Assembly (NCBI RefSeq): GCF_900240945.1
Contig: NZ_OESG01000013.1
Span: 1,364,001-1,428,000, forward strand
Direction of reading: 5' to 3'
DNA: 64,000 nucleotides
Source of the DNA: Mycobacterium sp. 3519A
GTDB lineage: Bacteria > Actinomycetota > Actinomycetes > Mycobacteriales > Mycobacteriaceae
The notes under the pieces are model-generated. The model did not search any database and had not been told where the DNA came from. It saw only the letters and a program-made list of their open reading frames with translations. Each line of letters begins with the position of its first letter. Position 1 is the first letter of the stretch. A program made the position numbers and the translations under genes. Positions 51,796 to 58,631 of this stretch are shown here, piece after piece.

Positions 51796-52398
51796 CTACC
51801 GCGACCGGCCTGCACGCTCGGTGCTGAAGCCGCGAACCGCATACGTCCGCACGAAATCCGCGACCACCCGGTCGTCGTCCATGTCCAGATGCGACGACGG
51901 TGTGCTGAACAACGAGAACAGCATGCGGGCGAACCACTCACCCGCAGACACCACGTCGAGGTCCTTGCGCACCTCGCCGGTGAGCTTCGCCGCGGCGAGG
52001 TAGGGCGCGAGGAACTCACTGCATTCCCCTAACAGCACCGCAGCGTTCTTGGTGAGCAGCAAGCTGACTTCGTCAGCGTCGAAATACACTTCGGGCTCGA
52101 CGAAGCGGCGGGCCTTGGTGACGAACACCGCGGCAAGCGTCAGCTTGTCCTCGAGCGATTCGCCCCTGGCCATCGCCCGCGCCATCTCGCGGTAGAACCG
52201 CTGCGACGAGTGCTCGGCGCAGGCCTCCACGATGTCGGACTTGTCGCGGAAGTATTCGTACACCGTGCTGCGCGACACGTCGGCCGCGCGAGCGATGTCG
52301 ACGACGGTGGTCTTGGTCAAACCCTGTCTGCCGAAACAACGCATCGCGGCGGCGATGATGGCCGCACGGGTGTCGGTCGCGGTGGTTTCGACGGTCAC
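51796..52398 (-). CDS. TetR-family regulator, last gene of the igr-like operon
   Basis: A 200-residue TetR protein starting at GTG 52398. The helix-turn-helix is KTTVVDIARAADVSRSTVYEYF (about residues 29-50, central 20 shown by ends only), followed by a helical ligand domain. It starts 5 nt after the ltp2-like stop on the same strand, so it is transcribed with the steroid-type operon and is its likely autoregulator. The candidate operator is the palindrome at 58578-58605, at the other end of the operon. Confidence 0.88.
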   Translation of the reverse strand: MTVETTATDTRAAIIAAAMRCFGRQGLTKTTVVDIARAADVSRSTVYEYFRDKSDIVEACAEHSSQRFYREMARAMARGESLEDKLTLAAVFVTKARRFVEPEVYFDADEVSLLLTKNAAVLLGECSEFLAPYLAAAKLTGEVRKDLDVVSAGEWFARMLFSLFSTPSSHLDMDDDRVVADFVRTYAVRGFSTERAGRSR

Positions 52399-52403
52399 AG
52401 GGG

Positions 52404-53579
52404 TCAGCTTCTGTCGTCCGGCGCCAGGATCAGCGCACTGGTCGGCACGCCGGTGCCCGAGGTGACCAGCACGTGCTCGACGTTCGGCACCTGGTTGTAC
52501 GACGTGCCGCGCACCTGACGTACCCCTTCGGTGATGCCGTTCATCCCGTGGATGTAGGCCTCACCGAGGAGTCCGCCGTTGGTGTTGATCGGCAGTTCCC
52601 CGCCGAGCGAGAGCCTTTCGACGGTCGCGAAGTCCTTCGCCTCGCCGCGCCCGCAGAACCCCAACTCCTCGAGTTGCGCGAACACGAACGGGGTGAAGTG
52701 GTCGTAGAGGAACGCCGTCTGGATGTCAGCAGGCTTGAGTCCGGAATCGCGCCAGAGCTTTTCGGCGACGACGCCCATTTCGGGAAGTCCGGTGATGTCG
52801 TCGCGGTAGTAGCTGGTCATCATCTCGCCCTCGGCGGCAGCGCCCTGCACCGCGGCGGTGATCACGGCGGGCGGGCGAGGCAGGTCGCGGGCGCGTTCGA
52901 CGGTGGTGACCACCAGAGCCACCCCGCCGTCGCTTTCCTGGCAGCAATCAAGAAGGCGCAGCACGGGTTCGACGACCCACCGCGAATTCTGGTGATCTGC
53001 CAGGGTGATCGGGCGTTCGTAGAACCACGCGTCGGGATTGCGGGCCGCATGGGCGCGGTCGACGACGGAGATGCGGCCGAAGTCCTCGTTGGTGACGCCG
53101 TACGTCGACATGTACCGCTGCGCGTGCAGGGCAACCCACGCCGCGGGCGTCAGCAACCCGAACGGTGCGTAGTTCGCCATGAACGGCGGTGTATCACCGG
53201 TGGGTCGTGCCGTCGCGCCGCCGAACCGGAATCCGGACCGTTCGTTGAATGCGCGATAGCACACCACTGCGTTGGCTGTGCCGGTCGCGACCGCCATCGC
53301 CGCCTGCACGACGGTGCCCGCTGCCGCGCCGCCGCCGTGGTGCACGCGGGAGAAGAAGGTCAGATCGCCGATGCCGACGTTGCGCGCGATCTCGATCTCA
53401 TCGCTCGTGTCCATCGTGAAGGTGACCATCCCGTGGACGTCGGCGGGCCGTAGCCCCGCGTCGTCGATCGCGGCTTTGACTGCCTCACAAGCCAATTGCA
53501 GCTCACTGCGGCCTGACTCCTTCGAGAACTCGGTCTGCCCGATGCCGACGATGGCCGCCTTCCCGCCCAGATGCGTCAC
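52404..53579 (-). CDS. Ltp2-like thiolase-fold aldolase
   Basis: A 391-residue thiolase-superfamily protein starting at GTG 53579 (GTGA overlap). Features include AIVGIGQTEFSKESGR at the N-terminus, RVHHGGGAAAGTVVQAA, AAWVALHAQRYMSTYG, and the C-terminal LPINTNGGLLGEAYIHGMNG. This is the lipid-transfer-protein group to which Ltp2 belongs. Ltp2 of the cholesterol igr operon is a retro-aldolase that removes propionyl-CoA from the C17 side chain with the DUF35 domain of ChsH2. A DUF35 gene at 55142 supplies the expected partner. Confidence 0.87.
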   Translation of the reverse strand: MTHLGGKAAIVGIGQTEFSKESGRSELQLACEAVKAAIDDAGLRPADVHGMVTFTMDTSDEIEIARNVGIGDLTFFSRVHHGGGAAAGTVVQAAMAVATGTANAVVCYRAFNERSGFRFGGATARPTGDTPPFMANYAPFGLLTPAAWVALHAQRYMSTYGVTNEDFGRISVVDRAHAARNPDAWFYERPITLADHQNSRWVVEPVLRLLDCCQESDGGVALVVTTVERARDLPRPPAVITAAVQGAAAEGEMMTSYYRDDITGLPEMGVVAEKLWRDSGLKPADIQTAFLYDHFTPFVFAQLEELGFCGRGEAKDFATVERLSLGGELPINTNGGLLGEAYIHGMNGITEGVRQVRGTSYNQVPNVEHVLVTSGTGVPTSALILAPDDRS

Positions 53580-54016
53580 AGCAGGCTCAATGTCGCCGTA
53601 CCCGACACGTGGTCGCCGAGGCTGTTAGAGCCCTTGAACGTGACCTCGACGAAGCCCTCCCCGTCGGCGCCTTCGGACTTGCCGGTCACACTGCCGGTGA
53701 AGACGAGCGGATCGTTGGGGAAGGACGGCACCCCAAGCCGGATCGCCAACTTGGTCACCATGGCTTCGGGGCCCGCCCAGTCGGTGAGGAAGCGGACGCA
53801 CAGGCCGTTGGTGGTCAGGATGTTCATGAACATGTTCGGCGAACCCTGTTTCTGCGCGAACTCGGGATCATGGTGGACCGGCATGAAGTCGCGCGATGCG
53901 ATCGCTCCCGCGACGATCACGGTTGCCGTGACGGGCACCTCGAGTGGCGTGACCGCGTCGCCGACGTTGATGTCGCGCCAATCCAGCGTCGTTCTGCGGT
54001 GTTCGGTTGTCGTCAT
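53576..54016 (-). CDS. ChsH1-like MaoC hydratase subunit
   Basis: A 146-residue single hot-dog-fold protein. The hydratase motif ASRDFMPVHHDPEFA (about residues 40-54) keeps the Asp and His needed for hydration. In the igr operon ChsH1 supplies the active site for hydrating the steroid enoyl-CoA and ChsH2 the non-catalytic partner. It lies between the ChsE1-like gene and ltp2-like gene, as expected for that pathway. Confidence 0.85.
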   Translation of the reverse strand: MTTTEHRRTTLDWRDINVGDAVTPLEVPVTATVIVAGAIASRDFMPVHHDPEFAQKQGSPNMFMNILTTNGLCVRFLTDWAGPEAMVTKLAIRLGVPSFPNDPLVFTGSVTGKSEGADGEGFVEVTFKGSNSLGDHVSGTATLSLL

Positions 54017-54028
54017 CGTTCTCCTTCG

Positions 54029-55132
54029 TCAGTACGTCGCGCCGAGCCGAGCCAGCTGTGCGGGCGCCGAACCCAGCATCAGTTCGTTGTGCTTGGCCCA
54101 CAGGAAGTAGCGGAACAGGGGATAGGTGATGTCGATGCCGATGCCCCCGTGCACCTGTTGAGCCGTTGCGGCGACCCGCGCGCCAGCATCCGCCGCCCAG
54201 AACTTTGCAATCGCCGCCTCGCGCCACGCGGGCCGGCCCTGGGAGAGCAGCCATACCGCCTGCCACGTAGTCCACCTGATCGCCTCGACATCGATGAACG
54301 CATCGGCCATCCGCTGCTGGACGGCCTGGAAACTCCCGATCGGCCTGCCGAACTGCTCTCGTTCGGTCGTGTACGCCGCCGCGATCCGCAGCGCACGCTC
54401 GGTCACCCCCAGTTGGATCGCACACAGGCCCGCGAGCGCGCGGGTATGCAGCGACTCGATCATCTCCGCGCCGTCCCCTGGCAGCCGGTCATCAGCGGAA
54501 ACCACTGCGCCGTCGAGGAATACGTCGCCGTACGGCTCGCCGTTGGTGGTGCTCGCCGGCCTGACGTCGACACCGCCGACGCCGGCATCGACCAGAAACA
54601 GCCCGACATCGCCGCCCCCGACGGCGGCCGGAACCAGAATCGTGTGGGCGATCTGGGCGGCGGGCACCAACTGCTTGACCCCGTCCAGGCGCCAGCCGTC
54701 GCCGTCGCGGCGCGCAGTGGTGGTCATTGCGGTCGGCGCGGAGCGACCCGGCTCGGTCAACGCCGCGGTGAGCAGGTGAGCGCCGCTGACCACGTCCGGC
54801 AGGTACCGCCGCTGCTGGGCCGCGTCGCCGTGCCTGGCGATGGTGTCGGCACCGAGCAGGAGGGAGGCGTAGGCCGGCACCGGGGCCACGCTCCAGCCGA
54901 CCTCAGCGAGGACCAACGCCAACTCGAGGAAGCCCTGCCCGCTGCCACCGACGTTCGCGGGCAACGCGATTCCGAGCAGGTCGGCCGACGCGAGGTCACG
55001 CCAGAGCGTGGCGTCGTAACGTACGTCGCCGCCTTCGAGTTCGGTGAGGTGTTCGGGCGTCGCGCGGTGTTCGAACAGCTGCCGGGCGATCTTCGCGATT
55101 GTCTCCTGCTCCTCGGTGAACGTGAAGTCCAT
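54029..55132 (-). CDS. ChsE1/FadE28-like acyl-CoA dehydrogenase subunit
   Basis: A 367-residue acyl-CoA dehydrogenase-fold protein. Recognisable are DFTFTEEQETIAKIARQLFE, LGIALPANVGGSGQGFLE, the EREQFGRPIGSFQAVQQRMAD motif (shortened here) and QQVHGGIGIDITYPLFRY. It corresponds to FadE28 (ChsE1), which pairs with FadE29 (ChsE2) in a heterotetramer that dehydrogenates shortened steroid side-chain CoA esters. The partner candidate is at 56085. Confidence 0.85.
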   Translation of the reverse strand: MDFTFTEEQETIAKIARQLFEHRATPEHLTELEGGDVRYDATLWRDLASADLLGIALPANVGGSGQGFLELALVLAEVGWSVAPVPAYASLLLGADTIARHGDAAQQRRYLPDVVSGAHLLTAALTEPGRSAPTAMTTTARRDGDGWRLDGVKQLVPAAQIAHTILVPAAVGGGDVGLFLVDAGVGGVDVRPASTTNGEPYGDVFLDGAVVSADDRLPGDGAEMIESLHTRALAGLCAIQLGVTERALRIAAAYTTEREQFGRPIGSFQAVQQRMADAFIDVEAIRWTTWQAVWLLSQGRPAWREAAIAKFWAADAGARVAATAQQVHGGIGIDITYPLFRYFLWAKHNELMLGSAPAQLARLGATY

Positions 55133-55141
55133 GGGTTGCGC

Positions 55142-55552
55142 CTACCGGGCCGGCCGGAACTGGTGCAGGACGAGATCCTTGCCGTCCAGCGTGTCGAACG
55201 TTTGGTAGAACACCTCGACCGGCATGCCGACTTCGACGTGGTCAGGCGCGATCTCGCACAGGTTCGAAACCAGCCGGACGCCCTCGTCGAGTTCGACCAG
55301 CGCGACGATGTACGGGTACTCCATCAGCGGCATCGGCGGATGCTGCGGCATCACGTAGCTGTAAACGGTTCCGCGGCCGGTGGACTCGACGGTGTCCCAG
55401 TCCAGTGAATTGCACATCGGGCACATCGGCCGCGCCGGTTGGCGAAGCGCCTGGCACCCACCGCATCGTTGGATCAACAGCTTGTGCTCACGCAGCCCGT
55501 TCCAGAAGAACTCGTTGTCCCGGCCGATCGCGGGCGCCAGTCTGGTCGCCAT
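55142..55552 (-). CDS. DUF35/OB-fold protein (detached C-terminal half of a ChsH2)
   Basis: A 136-residue protein with the zinc-ribbon pattern CGGC and CPMC (about residues 31-50) followed by the OB-fold part with TVESTGRGTVYSYVMPQHPP (about 55-74). ATG 55552 overlaps the MaoC stop as TGATG. In M. tuberculosis ChsH2 is one ~310-residue protein with MaoC and DUF35 parts; here the two are separate genes of matching total length. The DUF35 protein should bind the Ltp2-like aldolase. Confidence 0.87.
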   Translation of the reverse strand: MATRLAPAIGRDNEFFWNGLREHKLLIQRCGGCQALRQPARPMCPMCNSLDWDTVESTGRGTVYSYVMPQHPPMPLMEYPYIVALVELDEGVRLVSNLCEIAPDHVEVGMPVEVFYQTFDTLDGKDLVLHQFRPAR

Positions 55553-56088
55553 CAGGCGTTGGCCTTGAATCGGAAGACCCGGAACCGCTGCCTGCCGAGC
55601 ACCTCGCCGTTCTGGTCGGTGTACGTCGACAGCCACGTGATGAAATGCCCCGTGCCGAGAGAGGTCTTCTTCTCGTCGGAGATGTCTTCGAACACCTGCG
55701 TCACCGAGATGACGTCGCCGAGGCGGGGATAGCGTTCGATCTCGAACTCGGAGTTGGTCGCGACGATGCCGGTGAACCCGGCCTCTTCGATGAACGCCGC
55801 GGGATTTCGGCCCGTTTCGACGGGCACGCCGCCGCGTTCGGCGATGCCTTCGATCTTGGGTGCGGGCATCGTCCACGTCTGCAGCATCACCGGTGGCGAC
55901 ACGATGCCGCCGAACCGCGAGTTCTCCGCGAACTCGGGGTCGAGGTAGACGGGGTTCATATCGCCGAGCGCATGTGCCCAGTGCCGAATCATCGGCTGGT
56001 TCACCGGATCCGGTGCGACGGTGGGCTTTTCTGACCCGCCGGTGGGCTGGCCGATGAGCGCGTCGAGTTTTTCGCGGAAGTCGTTCAC
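55552..56088 (-). CDS. MaoC-like protein (detached N-terminal half of a ChsH2)
   Basis: A 178-residue hot-dog-fold protein. The hydratase motif appears as ALGDMNPVYLDPEFA (about residues 40-54): the Asp remains but the usual His is Tyr. That fits the non-catalytic role of the ChsH2 MaoC domain, which pairs with catalytic ChsH1. The stop overlaps the DUF35 start (TGATG), so both halves are made together. Confidence 0.85.
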   Translation of the reverse strand: MNDFREKLDALIGQPTGGSEKPTVAPDPVNQPMIRHWAHALGDMNPVYLDPEFAENSRFGGIVSPPVMLQTWTMPAPKIEGIAERGGVPVETGRNPAAFIEEAGFTGIVATNSEFEIERYPRLGDVISVTQVFEDISDEKKTSLGTGHFITWLSTYTDQNGEVLGRQRFRVFRFKANA

Positions 56089-57281
56089 TTGTTGTCCCCA
56101 TTCTGTGAACCCCGAAGGTCGCGTGGCGCGCGTGGCATGAAGAGCCCTGCCATCGCGATGATGTCGCGCTGCAGTTCGTTGGCGCCGCCGCCGAAGGTGT
56201 TGATCACGGCGATGCGGTAGGCCGTTTCGAGCGCACCGCGCAGGGGCGCGTCCGCGCCCTTGCGGATACCAGCGGCGTCGAGCACCTCGAGCAGTTCGCG
56301 CGCCACCTGCTGGGTCAGTTCGGTGCCGAATACCTTGACTGCGGACGCTTCACCCATGCCGAGCGCGCCTTTCGTCATCGCCGCGTTGACTCGCAGGTTC
56401 ATGATCTTGTACGCGGCGACCTGTGCCTCGATCCTGGCGAGTGAGTGCCGTACCCACGGCTGATCGATGACATGGCCGCCGTCGAGTTCGGTGGTCTGCG
56501 CCCAGTGCAGCGTCTTTTCGAACAGCGGCTCCGGCGCACCCATGTTGCCAAGTGCGGCCCGTTCGAAGTTCAGCTGCGTGGTGATCAGCCCCCAGCCTTC
56601 GTTCTCACCGGCGACGATGGAACTGGCGGGCACCCGCACGTCGTCATAGAAGGTGTAGAACGTGGACACACCCGGCATGGTGTGCAACGGTTTCCAGGAA
56701 AACCCCGGCGACGACGTCGGCACGATGAAGATCGAGATGCCTTTGTGTTTCTTGGTGTTGGGGTCGGTGCGGGCCGCCAGCCAGATGTAGTCGGCGTACG
56801 CCGCGCCGCTGGTGAACATCTTCTGGCCGTTGATGACGTAGTGGTCGCCGTCGCGCACCGCCGTGGTCCGCAGCGACGCCAGGTCGCTGCCCGCCGACGG
56901 TTCCGAGTAGCCGATCGCGAACTCGACGGTGCCGTCGAGAATCGCAGGCAGGAACGTCTGCTTCTGCTCGTCGGTGCCGCGCTGCGCGAGCGTCGGCCCG
57001 ACGGTGTTGAGTGTGACCAGCGGAATGGGTGCGTTCACCCGCTGCGCTTCTTCGTAGAAGATGAACTGCTCGAGCGCGGTGAAGCCGCGCCCGCCATACT
57101 CTTTCGGCCATCCGACGCCGAGCAGGTGCGCGGCGCCCAACGCGCGCACGCACTCTTTCACCACGTCGCCTTCCATCCGACCGGCTACCGCGGCGCTGCG
57201 CTCGGGTGTCATCACCGCTGCCAGCGACGCCCGGATGTCGGTGCGCAGTTGCTGTTGTTCCGGGGTGAAGTCGAGGTACAT
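56085..57281 (-). CDS. ChsE2/FadE29-like acyl-CoA dehydrogenase subunit
   Basis: A 398-residue acyl-CoA dehydrogenase. The order of motifs LGVGWPKEYGGRGFTALEQ, VGPTLAQRGT, FAIGYSEPSAGSDLASLRTT (about residues 122-141) and INTFGGGANELQRDIIAMAG closely follows FadE29 (ChsE2). It should form a mixed complex with the ChsE1-like protein encoded at 54029. ATG 57281 lies 2 nt after the P450 stop, and the gene overlaps the MaoC gene by 4 nt. Confidence 0.88.
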   Translation of the reverse strand: MYLDFTPEQQQLRTDIRASLAAVMTPERSAAVAGRMEGDVVKECVRALGAAHLLGVGWPKEYGGRGFTALEQFIFYEEAQRVNAPIPLVTLNTVGPTLAQRGTDEQKQTFLPAILDGTVEFAIGYSEPSAGSDLASLRTTAVRDGDHYVINGQKMFTSGAAYADYIWLAARTDPNTKKHKGISIFIVPTSSPGFSWKPLHTMPGVSTFYTFYDDVRVPASSIVAGENEGWGLITTQLNFERAALGNMGAPEPLFEKTLHWAQTTELDGGHVIDQPWVRHSLARIEAQVAAYKIMNLRVNAAMTKGALGMGEASAVKVFGTELTQQVARELLEVLDAAGIRKGADAPLRGALETAYRIAVINTFGGGANELQRDIIAMAGLFMPRAPRDLRGSQNGDNK

Positions 57282-57283
57282 GC

Positions 57284-58465
57284 TCAGCCCTGCGTTCCCA
57301 GCCGTACCGGCATCCGCTTGACGCCAGGCACCATCGTGGCGCGCATCCGGTCCACGTCACCGACGAGTTCGAGCCGAGGGTAGCGGCCGAGCAGCACCTC
57401 GAAGAAGACGCGGGCTTCGAGTCGCGCCAGTTGCGACCCGATGCAGGAATGTTCACCGCAGCCGAATGCGATGTGGGGGTTGGGATGCCGGGTGACCTTG
57501 AACTCCTCGGCGTCGTCACCGAAGATCTCCTCGTCGCGGTTGGCCGAGCCGTACAGCATGACGACGATGTCACCCTCGCGGATGCGCTGCCCGCGAATCT
57601 CGACGTCTGTGGTGGCCGCGCGCGCCATATGCGTCACCGGGCTGGTCCAGCGCAGCATCTCCTCGACCGCGGCAGGGATCAGGGTGGGATCCGCGGTCAA
57701 CTTCGCGGTCTCTTCCGGATGCGCGATGAGCGCCAGGGTGCCGAGAGCGATCAGGTTCCTGGTTGTCTCGTTGCCCGCGACGAGCAACAGGAAGGCGAAG
57801 TTCAGCAGGTCGTCGTCGGTCAGTTTGGCGCCGTCGATCTCAGCGGTGGTCAACACCGACAACATGTCGCTGCGCGGTTCGGTGCGTCGTGCGGCGATCA
57901 GCTGCTGGAAGTACTCGAACAGCTCGCCGATCGCGCTCAACGAGTCCAACTCGATCTCGGGGTCGGCGTTGCCGGTGCACGCATCCGACCACCGACGGAA
58001 CTTCTCCCAGTCATCGGGTGGAGCGCCGAGTAACTCGGCGATCATCCGTGTCGGCAGCGGTGCCGCCAATTCTTCGGCGAAGTCATGGGTGGCACCGGTC
58101 CTGGTGCCGTCGAGCACTCCGTGCACGATCTGGCGCACCTTGGGTTCGAGCATCGCCACCTGCCGTCGGGTGAACCCGGTGTTGATCAACTTACGTAGCT
58201 GACGGTGCCGCGGCGGGTCGGTGAAGATGAGGTTGCCCTCTTGAACGGGGTTCGGCAGCACGGGGTCGGGGATTGTGATGCCCTTGGTGGAGGAGAACTT
58301 GTCCGGGTTGGTTGAGACGTATCGGATGTCCTCATACCGCAGCAGGGCCCAGAACTCGGTGTCGTCGTTCCAGCACACCGGCGCGTTCGCGCGCAGCTCC
58401 CGGTACGCCGGGTAGGGGTCACCGGCGTAGAAGTCGGGGGAGTGCAGCGGGATTGAGGTTCGCAG
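57284..58465 (-). CDS. Cytochrome P450 heading the igr-like operon (non-canonical CTG start proposed)
   Basis: A P450 of 393 residues if read from CTG 58465. The I-helix motif is LLVAGNETTRN, the K-helix ExxR is EEMLRW, and the haem loop is FGCGEHSCIG (Cys ligand). The only ordinary in-frame start, GTG 58378, would remove the conserved N-terminal LHSPDFYAGDPYPAYRELR region. CTG 58465 lies 5 nt behind GGGAGG. Sequence does not obviously match CYP125 or CYP142, so the hydroxylated substrate may not be cholesterol. Expected role: terminal oxidation of a side chain before CoA activation. Confidence 0.82.
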   Translation of the reverse strand: MRTSIPLHSPDFYAGDPYPAYRELRANAPVCWNDDTEFWALLRYEDIRYVSTNPDKFSSTKGITIPDPVLPNPVQEGNLIFTDPPRHRQLRKLINTGFTRRQVAMLEPKVRQIVHGVLDGTRTGATHDFAEELAAPLPTRMIAELLGAPPDDWEKFRRWSDACTGNADPEIELDSLSAIGELFEYFQQLIAARRTEPRSDMLSVLTTAEIDGAKLTDDDLLNFAFLLLVAGNETTRNLIALGTLALIAHPEETAKLTADPTLIPAAVEEMLRWTSPVTHMARAATTDVEIRGQRIREGDIVVMLYGSANRDEEIFGDDAEEFKVTRHPNPHIAFGCGEHSCIGSQLARLEARVFFEVLLGRYPRLELVGDVDRMRATMVPGVKRMPVRLGTQG

Positions 58466-58470
58466 CGCGG

Positions 58471-58476
58471 CCTCCC
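58471..58476 (-). promoter_or_regulatory. Ribosome binding site (GGGAGG) in front of a CTG start
   Basis: Reading the minus strand, GAGGGAGG is followed after 5 nt by CTG (58465-58463), then a P450-type N-terminus in frame. It is the main reason to extend the P450 beyond GTG 58378. Confidence 0.5.
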
Positions 58477-58577
58477 TCGAACCGTGGTGATCGAACAGAT
58501 CAGCTTGATATGTCCGATTACTCCCTGTGTCTACTTGACGCGCCCACGGCTGTCAATAGCCGCAAATACGGCATCGT

Positions 58578-58605
58578 TCAATCGAGTTCAGCGTGAATCG
58601 ATTGA
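58578..58605. promoter_or_regulatory. Large palindrome in the P450/CoA-transferase divergent promoter
   Basis: Left arm TCAATCGA-G-TTCA (58578-58590) and right arm TGAATCGATTGA (58594-58605) are reverse complements apart from one extra G, around a 3-nt centre GCG. The right arm overlaps a TTGACG hexamer at 58603-58608 that could be the -35 of the plus-strand gene. A TetR dimer site is the simplest reading, with the regulator at 51796-52398. Confidence 0.65.
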
Positions 58606-58631
58606 CGCGCGCTGTCCGACAGGTGTACATC

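Noticed and set aside
53609..55408. Plus-strand open frame of 599 codons
   Set aside because: It is antisense to the ChsH1-, ChsE1- and DUF35-like genes, which have clear family motifs.
57284..58378. P450 as a truncated pseudogene
   Set aside because: The conserved N-terminal part is intact upstream in the same frame with a good ribosome binding site; only the start codon is unusual.
58466..58631. KstR or KstR2 box in the igr-like promoter
   Set aside because: No sequence matches the AACA-N-TGTT or CAAG-NN-CTTG type palindromes; the palindrome found is of a different type.
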